Below are positions 9,380 through 18,286 of a stretch of 28,518 bases of DNA, piece after piece. The notes under the pieces were generated by a model that made no database searches, was not told the origin of the DNA, and saw only the letters and a list, made by a program, of their open reading frames with translations. The position numbers and the translations under genes were made by a program. The DNA comes from Chara braunii. Its lineage: Eukaryota > Streptophyta > Charophyceae > Charales > Characeae. How positions within the stretch are numbered: the first letter of the stretch is position 1; every line of letters begins with the position of its first letter. The stretch covers positions 244,308 to 272,825 of the forward strand of contig BFEA01000170.1 in assembly GCA_003427395.1 (NCBI GenBank), given 5' to 3'.

Positions 9380-10531
9380 GAGGCTAATTCTGAGGTGCAA
9401 AACACCCAGTCCCAACAAACAGAAAGTATATCGGTTCAACGGCCCAACCCCATGGGTCAAGTCCCAGAGGACCAAATGGATGCAGAACTTGGACTGGAAA
9501 ATATTAACAGCTCAGACTTGCAGATGGTTATCACGACAGCCCAAATGAGGGTCCCGCTTTCTGACAGGGTAGAGGGTGTCAGTCAGGATATTCAGTCAGG
9601 GGTAATATTCACCTGCTCAAAAGATCATCTTGTAGGGGGAAGCATGGGTAAAAATAGTCAATGTTCGAATCAACCAAAGCCAAAATTAGTGGAATTTTTT
9701 TCCCCGATCACAAGGGAAAATAAATTCCTCCAAGTAAGAATAACGCTGGCACACCAGAGGGATAGAAGGTCCTCTCTATTAGATGAGGATGAACCCTTTT
9801 CTTCTCACCCCATGCAGAAAACAGTAAAGGAAGGTGAGACAGTAGAAGAAACAGCAAGCAGGAAGCCCCTCAAGCTCATAAGTAAGGAAGACAAAGCTAT
9901 TGACCTTACCCAGGACACCCAAGACCACCAATCTGAGCTCATATCCACAGTAGAACAAGGGTCTGCAGTAGAACAGGGGGTACATAACGTACAACCCTCG
10001 CAGTCACTTCAGATAGTCACATTGTCAGATCTCACCAGCAAAAGGCAAAAGCTCAGAGCACGTCTCTCCCACTATGCCGATCAGTCCTCCCTCTCCAAAT
10101 CAGGAATGGTTTTCCTCCCGGTAAGGTTCAAGGACGGTGAGTGGGAAGCGGGCCTCTCAGCGATTGCCCCATCTCATTATGGAGAGATCACTTTGCACGG
10201 AGCGAACACATCGACAGGTAGGTCTGATGCCTTTAAATGGATAAAGGAACAATTCCCAGCGGCGGCAGGAGAGTGGGTCTCCCCCTTACTGTCATCAGGC
10301 CTGGAGAGAGTAGCTGACTGTGATATGTTTATTAAATATAGAGTAACAAACACTCCCTTGCTGAAATGGATGAACTCAGAAACTATCAAAGACCTACAAA
10401 TACTTAAAATAAAATCTAATCAGTTTTGAACGGAAGAGGATATCATCACTCTTCTTCTCAGATTGGTACGTGAGGCTTCCCTCAAGAAAGGTGGGATTCT
10501 GGATAAGGTGATCTGGGAAGAAATATTGTGA
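9260..10531 (+). pseudogene. Second LINE ORF upstream of the endonuclease
   Basis: Open for 389 codons from ATG 9260 to TGA 10427-10429; the same frame then runs on through a Leu/Glu/Lys-rich stretch to TGA 10529-10531. That last stop is one base before the ORF2 ATG (TGA-A-ATG). Near the N-terminus a (TA)n run (9341-9376) is read in frame as alternating Tyr-Ile, which looks like a later expansion. The C-terminal third has folded-domain composition (for example EWEAGLSAIAPSHYGEITL and DAFKWIKEQFPAAAGEWVSP). I do not recognise it; it may be the C-terminal part of ORF1 or a separate protein. Confidence 0.6.
9341..9376. repeat. (TA)n microsatellite inside LINE coding sequence
   Basis: An uninterrupted TA run of about 18 units that keeps the surrounding reading frame open. 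Confidence 0.95.
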
Positions 10532-10532
10532 A

Positions 10533-13500
10533 ATGGGTAATAAAACTGAGGAAATGAGTTTAATAGACCTACTCTATAATAAAGACAAAAATTGGAAGTT
10601 CCTCAAAATAAATGCCGATTTGGACCTCCGGTTACTCAGTGTGAATGGTATTGCTTCAACCAAAAACTCTAAACGCCAAGCCATATTGGAACTCCTCAAA
10701 GGGGTAGGTGGGAAAAAGTGGCCTGACGTAATTTGTGTCCAAGAAACACACCTAATGAATACAACACCACATAATCATATTCACAAGGAATTTTGGCCTC
10801 ACACGGCATACCGGGCACATGCCCCTAAACCAGGGAGTGCAGGTGTGGCGATATGGGTCCCACCGGATTCAAAAGCAGAGATACTCAACTGGGAAGCAAA
10901 CCAACAGGAAGGAAGATGAGTATACATACTGGCAATGTTAGAATTAGAGGTAGTCAGTATACTCAATGTAAACGGACCCAATGACATAGGGGAACGCCAA
11001 TTTTTTTTTGAATCATTACTTTCCCACCTCCCGGTAGGTATCCCAGTGATAATGGCAGGGGATTTCAATGCAGCACCGGACCATAACCTGGATAGATGAA
11101 ATATTCCTAAGTTGTGCCCACCATATATAGAAACTGATGAACAAATTATATCTAAATTGTGCAGTTCCTACAACCTGTTTGACTCCTTTAGAAGATTGAA
11201 CCCTACCATTAAGTCATTTTCCTGCTTCACTAGAAGACATTCAAACAGACCTACTAAATCTAGGATTGATCTTATTCTAGCCTTTGAAGATCTTCAGGGA
11301 GGACTTCAATTTGTCTGCATCCTACCTAGAAGCCCATATCCAGGCCTTGACCACGCAATGTGCATGGCAGTCTTTTCCTTTCGAAAGAAGCCAGATCAAG
11401 GCAGGGGATTCTATAAACTAAATACTTCACACCTCAAGGACCAGGACTTCCTTCAATACCCGGAGGACGTATGAGAATTATGGAGAAAACAGAAAGCTCG
11501 CATCGACAATGACATCATGTGGTTCAACGACGGCCTAGCCGTTCTAGGTCGTAAATGCAATGAATACTCTAAAGCCTTGGCAAAGATAAGACATCAAAAA
11601 GAAACGGAAATCCTTTAAAAATGTCAAGAACTACAAGAAAAAGAGATAAGGTCATACGATCAAGACGCTCTGGAGCTAGTTGCAAAGGAAATCCAAACAA
11701 TAGAAGATTAATTACTCAAATACATGGAATACAGATGACAGGGATTCAGAATACGGGGAAAACTAAAAAAACATCAGATGGAAGGGGATATGGACGCTCG
11801 CTTCTTTGTCATGGCCAAAGCTAGGTCAAGGAGGACCACGATAGAGACTTTAATAAATCCTTTCAGCAACAATGAACCCTTAGCCATTTCAACACCTACC
11901 AATATGAAAATAGTCAGAGATTTTTACAAAGATTTTTTCACGTAAAAAAACTCAGTTATTCCTCAGACACAAAAGGAGAAAGAAATTGATGAATTCCTAA
12001 TTCCCTTCAAGAAATCAATCACGAATGAACAAAAGGAGATATTGGGAATGTCAGTATCCAAGGAAGAAATTTGGAAGACCCTAATTCTCATGGAAGAAGA
12101 AAAGACACCAGGAATTAATGACCTCCTAAAAGAATTTTGGGAAGTCATGTGGGGTCCCCTCGCACAAGATTTAATGGATTACTACCATGTGGCATGGGAA
12201 GCAGGGGATATGGGGGAAATAGTTAATCAAGGGGTCCTCACGCTTTTGTACAAAAAAGGAGATAAACTTAATATTCATAACTATCGCCCAATCACACTCC
12301 TCACGGTGGTATACAAATTAGTTGCAAAGGTACTAGCAGATAGAATGCTCAAAGTCATAGCCGACATCAACCACCCAGCGCAAACAGGGTTCATCACTGG
12401 AAGGAATATACAGAACAATATTCTCCTCATAAATGAACTTATCAAAGTTGCACGCCAATCTAAACATAATGCATTTGAAAAAGCTTATGATCATGTAGAT
12501 TGACTCTTCCTGGACAAATGTCTTGCAAAAATGAACTTTGGATCAAGCTTCAGAAGATGGATCGCAATCTTGCATCAAAAGGCAACCACCGGTGTCATGA
12601 TCAATGACAGCTTGGCACCTCCAATTGATTTGCAAAGATCAGTCAGACAGGGCGGTCCATTGACACCTTTTCTCTTCATCATTGTTATGGAAGCTTTAGC
12701 GGCTAATCTAAAGCAACACAAGGATATTAGAAAAATACGAGTGACGTCCATCCCATAAGAGACAATCCCCATGTGTTTTCTCTTTGTTGATAATCTCTCT
12801 CTGATGGTGGATGCATCACACGCAAATATGATTGCAATTCAAGAATTAATTGACAATTTTTGTAGATTAGCAGACATGAAAGTCAACTGGGGGGAAAAGA
12901 CCTTAGGATGAGGGATAAACTATCAGGGAGTTAGACCACCTTAAATGTCCCGAATTAAATGGTTTCCTTTAGACAGGCCAATAAGGGTCCTCGGTATTTC
13001 GCTATCTGCTGAAGGGAAACGAACAATCAACGAGGGGGTTATTTTTCAAAGTGCCCAGACCAAATTAGGATTATGGAAGAGTAAACACACATCTATAATG
13101 GGCAGAGCTTTGGTGATTAATAATGTAGTACTAGCCTCAATTTGGTACAAATCAACAATTTTGGCCCTAGATAACAAATGAACTAAGTCCCTTCATCAAC
13201 AACTCGGAGCCTTTCTGTGGAGAGGAAACCATGATTACAAGAGCGTCATTAGTAGAGTGGCTTGGACCTCTATCATTCAACCAAAGGCTAAAGGGGGCCT
13301 GTGAATCATTAATCCAACACTCCAAACCATGACACTCTCCATCCAATGGATCAAAAGACTACTACTCAATCCTCAAACCCCTAAGAGTGGTTTAGCCTGG
13401 GAACAATTAAGGAGACTGACCCCCCAGACAGCGGAGACTGTTGACCCAACCATGTGGCTAGAGAATAAGGATTGGTCCATACCGAGAGGCACAACCAAAG

Positions 13501-13958
13501 AGACAGATATGAACCAAATGACAAACAAGGCAGCAACCAGGAAGGACATCACTATGGATCCCTTATGACCAACTATTCTCAAAACATGGAGGAAGTTACC
13601 CCTACCAGACAAGCACTTCCTTGAACAATGAGAAAAAATCAACCGGCAACCACTCTTGAACAATACATGGATAACAGACCACCAAGACATCACTCTTCAT
13701 TGCAATGATAATCCATGGAAGAGGTGGATCAAGAGAGGAGTAATTAGGATCAAGGACATTTGGGATGACAACTCTCGTGACTGGATTCCCCCGCACATTT
13801 TCCATGGGAGACTAAAACATTGTCACCATGCACAAAACAATCTAGATAGAATAGTGAAATTGATCCAATCCAATCCAACTCATCCAAATCTGAAATTAAA
13901 AAAATATTTCATAAATTCAGCAGCAACTGACTGGGGGGGGGGAAGGGCGGAAAAATAG
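10533..13958 (+). pseudogene. LINE ORF2: AP endonuclease and reverse transcriptase
   Basis: ORF2 nicks target DNA and reverse-transcribes element RNA there. Endonuclease: VNGIAS, DVICVQETHL, GSAGVAIWV, GDFNA (11058-11072), SRIDLIL and a final LDH. Reverse transcriptase: KKGDKLNIHNYRPITLL, AQTGFITGRNIQNN, FEKAYDHVD (12474-12500), RQGGPLTPFLFIIVMEAL, LFVDN (12780-12794) and RVLGISLS. C-terminal region: LGAFLWRGN and PKAKGGL. The frame never shifts, but TGA occurs at 10917, 11097, 11472, 11736, 12501, 12909, 13179, 13302, 13566 and 13629, and TAA at 11616, 11709, 11943, 12756 and 12942. The catalytic Asp before FEKAYD is absent, and the usual ADD reads VDN, so the enzyme would be inactive even if read through. 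Confidence 0.92.
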
Positions 13959-14269
13959 GGAGGGTGGAATGGAAGGGAGCGGAGAAGGAGGAGGAGCAGG
14001 TTCTTATTAGAAACTACAAGTTGATTTTTAATGATTGGACTCAGGTGGATCCCTTGATACCTCTTCGCCCAGCTCATGAGTTCCCAAGTTTTTTTGTTCT
14101 ACCTCAAAATGCATTGGTTCCACTGTCCTGGTATGGAAACGACTCAGTTGCAGAGGAAATGGGAACGGAAGAGTAGACAGCCATACCATCATTCTCTCCC
14201 AATTGTTGGAAAGGAGGGAGGATTATCGGGAATACTGTGAACGATTCATCTTTCACTCGTCAAATGTGA
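13959..14269 (+). pseudogene. LINE ORF2 C-terminal remnant
   Basis: After a G9 homopolymer (about 13933-13941) and TAG 13956 the coding signal moves frame. 13964-14176 is open in one frame. About 14149-14269 reads another coding-like stretch (VDSHTIILSQLLERREDYRE, then ERFIFHSSNVR) that stops exactly at the GGGACGCTGG repeat. I take these as the frame-broken end of ORF2; no domain is recognised. Confidence 0.5.
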
Positions 14270-14405
14270 GGGACGCTGGACCCGTTTTCCAGCAAGTGCT
14301 GCTCCCCACAAATAAATGGAGCTTCCCAGAGAATGCTAGGGTAGTCTGCTCTTATCAGCTACCCTAGCACCAACTCAGGGTGTTTAAAAAAAAAAAAAAA
14401 AAAAA
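14270..14405 (+). repeat. Hairpin-A repeat, long form (copy 3), abutting the LINE
   Basis: Starts GGGACGCTGG. Hairpin 1 is GCTGGA with TCCAGC; hairpin 2 is GCTCC with GGAGC. Hairpin 3 is a perfect 10-bp stem, GCTAGGGTAG (14335-14344) with CTACCCTAGC (14359-14368), whose loop contains CTCTTATCA. The tail AACTCAGGGTGTTT runs into a pure A tract. It is either the LINE's own 3' end or an insertion into its coding region. Confidence 0.9.
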
Positions 14406-14833
14406 GGTTTAGGCTTTTCCCATTACTGGTGGAGGTCTACAACCCTTCTTTTTTGGGGGGGAGGCCACCGGGGGAGGGGTCAACAACTCTAGATAACTGA
14501 GCAGTGATGTGGAAATGACATCCTGAAATACCGTTGGTGAACTTGGTGCAGTTTTTCTTTTCTCTCTCGGTTGTCGACTGTGGCAGGTTAATGAGTACGT
14601 TGAGCTCTTCCCTCCCTTGTTTAGGAAAATATTAAAATACTCATCAGTACTTCGGAATGGACTCATCAATTGTCGGGGTTCTACAGCAAAGATAGACTGT
14701 GGAGAACAACTTGGGTACTCTATATACTGGACATACAGCATATCCAGGCCTGACTCAGAACAACCACAACAGAAATCAGCGTGGGTTGTAGCATTCCAGC
14801 TGTTTTACTCCTCACAATGAAATGCGTAACAAT
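14406..14833. other. Possible further LINE remnant
   Basis: Two plus-strand frames look weakly coding around 14597-14820 (for example WTHQLSGFYSKDRLWRTTW from about 14655), without a domain. If this is LINE sequence, copy 3 of the hairpin repeat is an insertion. The assignment is uncertain. Confidence 0.25.
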
Positions 14834-15048
14834 GGGACGCTGGACCCGGTAGGCAGCAGGTGACGCTCCCCACCAATAGATGGAGCCTTCCAATGCAGGG
14901 CCGCTTACGGAGAACGATTTTTTTTTTTTTTTTTTTTTTTTTGCAAGAAACAGCCTGAGCGACTGCTAGGGGTGCGGAGGATGATCTTACCACCCCCATA
15001 AGCGTGTCCCTGTAATGAAGCTTTCTCAAAAAAAAATAAAAATAAAAA
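14834..15048 (+). repeat. Hairpin-A repeat, long form with internal T-run (copy 4)
   Basis: Starts GGGACGCTGG. Hairpin 1 is reduced to GCTG with CAGC. Hairpin 2 is GCTCC with GGAGC. A T-run of over 20 bases (about 14919-14942) precedes hairpin 3, GGGGTG (14969-14974) with CACCCC (14991-14996), whose loop contains ATCTTAC. It ends in an A-rich tract with T interruptions. Confidence 0.75.
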
Positions 15049-15415
15049 TCATCATCATGAGGTGACATTGGGTCCCACTAGACCGACGGGCGCAGCCCTC
15101 CGGGGGCCTAGCTGCCTTGATTTTTCATTCCCGGACCATATAAGTAACGAGAAGGATTAAAGGCCAACCAACTGGCCTAGCTCAGTTGGTACAACCCTTG
15201 AACTGTTGAAATAAAGACCAGAGTTTGAACTCCACTGGAATATTGCTTGTGATTGTAATGCAATTCTCATACCTGGATTGTAATAATTGGATTTTATCAA
15301 AGAAGGTGCACACCAGGTTGATGTCGAGGCTTTGAATTTGGTAATGGCCCAGTTAAGGATGGTTGTTGCATTCAGGGCCCTCTATCCAAGCCAAAGGTCG
15401 TACACATGGGCAGAC
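15049..15415. other. Spacer holding a tRNA-like segment
   Basis: Apart from the tRNA-like segment at 15170-15240 nothing is recognised. It ends at the target-site duplication of the following retroposon. Confidence 0.4.
15170..15240 (+). repeat. Degenerate tRNA-like segment
   Basis: A box TAGCTCAGTTGGT (15178-15190) is near-canonical, and a B-box-like GAGTTTGAACTCC (15221-15233) follows at tRNA spacing. An anticodon-loop-like CTGTTGA lies between. The D stem and acceptor stem do not pair properly, so this is not a functional tRNA by inspection. It is a tRNA pseudogene or a SINE head. Confidence 0.5.
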
Positions 15416-15424
15416 GCTCATTCC
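15416..15424. repeat. Target-site duplication, left
   Basis: GCTCATTCC, repeated exactly at 16828-16836, immediately outside the T-run (poly(A) on the minus strand) of the retroposon. Confidence 0.85.
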
Positions 15425-15483
15425 TTTTTTTTTTTTTTTTTTTTTTTTAATAACGCCCAGGTAGTTGTAGAGGTTGGGTTGCT

Positions 15484-15520
15484 AGACATGTGAGGGGTGC
15501 CTTCGGCACTTAGCCATGTG
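15484..15520 (-). other. Nested hairpin near the retroposon 3' end
   Basis: ACATG (15486-15490) pairs with CATGT (15515-15519) outside GTGCC (15497-15501) with GGCAC (15505-15509). On the element's strand it lies about 40 bp before the poly(A). Confidence 0.6.
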
Positions 15521-15779
15521 GTATTCGTATGGAACTTCCCTTCCAACCTACCACTGCCATAATTTCCCCCAGCGCACCTCTACTCCCACGGCTCTACCTT
15601 ATCCACTAAGGACCATCATCTTACAGTCTATTGCAACAGAGTTGAACTGAGCGGACAGTGGTTGCGGATACCGGACTAAGTAGAGCTCATAGTCGTCCGA
15701 ACCTTGCCGCAAGGGTACTTCGGGCGCTAGGACTAGCCATATCTCTACAGGTCCTGTAGGTATGTTATCCCGATATTCT

Positions 15780-16430
15780 ATTGTGTGGTGATGATAGAGA
15801 GTTGGGTATCCTCTATTCCCTCGTGTGTCCCTTGAGCCCGCCCAGCCCTGCGGTAAGGTGCGGTGTCTCCTGACACCCCCGACATCCTGTACTAAGGAAA
15901 CTCTATGCCAGCCTCAACCCTATCCTACGTACTAGGAGGATAACAAACCCTTAGTCATGAGTTATCGACTGAATCTGTTATCCTCAATATGTTGTATTAC
16001 TTCGGTATTCTATTGTGTGATGGTAGCATGTGAATCATCGTTGTTCTGTTGTGTGATGGTAGGGAGCTGGGGATCCTCAATTCCCTCGTACATCCCTGAA
16101 GCCCATTCCGTCTTCGCAGTAAGGTGCAGTATCTTCTGACACCCCCGACATCCCGTACTAGGGAACTGCTATGCCAGCCTCAACCCTAAGCTATGTACTA
16201 GGAGGATAGCCAACCCTGATAATCTATTGACCCTTTGTTGTATGGTAATCTGTGAGAGTTGACAATCCTTCGTTCCCTCGTATGTCCCTGGAGCCCGTCC
16301 GGCCCCGCGGTAAGGTGCAGTATCTCCTGACACCCCCGACATCCCGTAGAAAAGAACTGCTATGCCAGCCTCAACCCTTGACTACGTACTAGGAGGATGA
16401 CCAGCCCTAAGTCATGATCTGGTATCGAAC
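15780..16430 (-). repeat. Tandem array in the minus-strand retroposon
   Basis: Three units on the plus strand carry ATGCCAGCCTCAACCCT (15905, 16171, 16362) followed by a CTAGGAGGAT-type end. They are the reverse complement of the left-copy units. Spacings are about 266 and 190 bp, so the units vary in length. Confidence 0.8.
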
Positions 16431-16827
16431 AAAGGGCCGCATGTGAATCATACAAATTACTTAACTTGTTGACCTATACCATGAAATAGTCTGTAGCTAT
16501 GCTCTGCTGGGCTCAAGTGAACCAGACCGTACAAATCGCCCAGCAGTCTCGTGACCACCCCATAGACCACGAACATTAGGACACACCACCATCGCCCAGT
16601 CGCAACATACAATAACCATGAGCTACCCCTTGGGTGGTGCGCAGGCAGTGTCTGTACTAGCTTACCTGCATCATCCCAAGGTGGTGTGTGTCCAGTCGTT
16701 CGCCACTCTAACGCCCTGCCGATGTCCATGTGCAAGGATGCAAAGTTTTGAATCCACAACCTTATACCACAATGCGCATTTTGAACTGGTGCTCTAACCA
16801 TTGAGTTTCATCAACTGGATTGTAGAA

Positions 16828-16836
16828 GCTCATTCC
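16828..16836. repeat. Target-site duplication, right
   Basis: GCTCATTCC, matching 15416-15424, directly outside the 5' end of the minus-strand retroposon. Confidence 0.85.
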
Positions 16837-17814
16837 TCAAATAGGAGTTGGTTAGACATGGTCTGAACGGACAATAAAACCTTCCCATGCTCCTTACAGG
16901 TGTACACACTCGTTACAGGTGAAGATGGTACCTAAGGCATCATTGGACCATGAGGCAGAGGTAGTGCATTCCTAAGTCGATTGATTTTACCTTATCCAGA
17001 AAAACAAAGGCACTACCAACTTGTTTTTTAGTAAAATCATTGTACTCAGCACTGACTCGTCATTGTCGTTAATACAAGTAGGAATTACTTCCCTAGAAAC
17101 AAGAGGGTGTCACTCCTTTGGTCAGGATTAAAGGAGCGATCTAGAGCAGTGGTAGCGCTTTTTAGGGGCAGATTGAAGAGACAAACGATAGCTAAATAAT
17201 GAACTGGCAGGACCTTTGTGGAAAGAATGAAGTTGGAGGAAGAGGGATTGAACGCAAATTTATCCGGGAGGAACGATGGGCCGAAAGGGGACAACTGATG
17301 GCTGAGTGGAGACAATAAATAAAGGAATGATAGCCCGAAAGGGGACTACTTTCTTGACTTTAATTAACATCAAAATAACAACAATTACGTTTGAACTTCA
17401 ATGTTGTTATTTGTTTCTTTGATGACTATAAAATTAGAAATTATTCAAAGGACCTGGTATGAAAAGTTGAAGGACTTTGTATTATCCATTCAAGTGTAGT
17501 TCAATTCGACTCAACTGCCCAAGGCGCTTGCAGAGCACGCACTTCACTTGTTAAAGTGAGATAAACAACCACAAGCGGATCAATCAGATTTCGCAGACGA
17601 AAATAGTCTTCCTCTAGATAAGATCTATGAAGGTTTTTCTTCTTCGTTGAAAGAACGCAAACTCTAGGGCAAATATACGAATCTAAGAGGTTTTCTTGTT
17701 GATCGTAATTCTATATATATTTCTACGAGACTATCAAAAGTAAGTTTGGTAACACGAATTCTGGAAAGGCACGAAAAGGCTCTTGATAGACTTACAAAAG
17801 AATGGTTCACTTAC
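16837..17814. other. Spacer with a weak coding-like trace
   Basis: A plus-strand frame at about 17092-17280 reads basic, coding-like stretches (for example KERSRAVVALFRGRLKRQ, then RTFVERMKLEEEGLNANL) separated by TAA-TGA. No family is recognised. GCCGAAAGGGGAC and GCCCGAAAGGGGAC recur at about 17280 and 17333. The remainder shows nothing recognisable. Confidence 0.25.
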
Positions 17815-18138
17815 TCAACAACTCTTCTTCAACAAAGGCACTTCACGCACCCTATGGAAAACTTCATTAGATCCAATGGATCCGGGTTTTAAAAACTCTT
17901 CTATGTAAGATATGTTGATGATTTTTTTATTATCATAACAGCAGGATCCAAGCATCCTACTAGTGAACGGGCTAGCTGGTAAAATGGAAATAGGGTACAA
18001 CAGCAGCAGAGATGGTGGCTCTGCTGCAGTAAGTCTTGCCAGAGTGAGGTCAAGAGGATGGATGGGGGATTCTTGAGTCAGTTTCTGAATTTTGTCTAAT
18101 TCCGAAGTCTGTCGTAGTAATTTTCTAGGTAGCCCCAA
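17815..18138 (-). pseudogene. Possible unrecognised coding fragment
   Basis: A minus-strand open frame of 107 codons (start-like TTG; no ATG) with mixed composition (for example LLRQTSELDKIQKLTQESP, then IISYIEEFL-like residues). It has no recognisable domain and no promoter. It could be a retroelement fragment or chance. Evidence is weak. Confidence 0.2.
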
Positions 18139-18205
18139 TTTTTCTTAGCCAAGCCAGGTAATGGCCCAGTATCTCAACTTTCAAAGTCTATGTAAATTTT
18201 CATAT

Positions 18206-18286
18206 GGGACGCTGGGCTCGGTTCTTAGCACGTGTTGCTCCCCACGTCTTGTTCCCATTAAAAAAAAACAAAAAACAAAAAAAAAC
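18206..18286 (+). repeat. Hairpin-A repeat, short form (copy 5)
   Basis: Starts GGGACGCTGGG. Hairpin 1 is weakened (GCT...AGC with G-T pairs). Only the beginning of hairpin 2 (GCTCCCCACG) remains before an A-rich tract with C interruptions. Confidence 0.65.

Larger units (their letters stand above)
6300..14269 (+). mobile_element. Decayed L1-type LINE retrotransposon
   Basis: The order is ORF1 with a gag-like domain and zinc knuckle, a second ORF, then ORF2 with an AP-type endonuclease followed by a reverse transcriptase, which is the L1-clade arrangement. ORF1 is broken by frameshifts. ORF2 keeps one frame for over 3.4 kb but has 15 internal stops and altered catalytic residues, so the copy is dead. 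The 5' boundary is unknown; it may include the pyrimidine stretch at 5700-6180. Coding-like sequence runs to 14269, exactly where a hairpin-A repeat starts. Whether that repeat is the element's own 3' end or a later insertion cannot be settled here. No target-site duplication was found. Confidence 0.9.
15425..16827 (-). mobile_element. tRNA-headed 1.4-kb retroposon, complete copy
   Basis: Read on the minus strand it begins near 16827, has a tRNA-like head (CTCAATGGTTAGAGCACC as an A-box region and a weaker B box GATTCAAAAC), a middle shared with 340-660, a tandem array, a nested hairpin, and poly(A) at 15425-15449. Exact 9-bp duplications flank it, and the poly(A) end is directly next to one of them, as expected for target-primed reverse transcription. 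No open frame has a recognisable domain, so it must rely on another element's enzymes. About 1.4 kb with an internal satellite is unlike an ordinary SINE. Confidence 0.85.

Noticed and set aside
10533-13958. RIP-type mutation as cause of the ORF2 stops
   Set aside because: RIP favours CpA to TpA, which would make TAG from TGG. No internal TAG is present in this frame.
15172-15240. Functional tRNA gene
   Set aside because: A and B boxes are present, but the acceptor and D stems do not pair.
272-16827. One giant transposon with 1.4-kb terminal inverted repeats
   Set aside because: The right copy has its own poly(A) and 9-bp target duplication on either side, which indicates independent retroposition.
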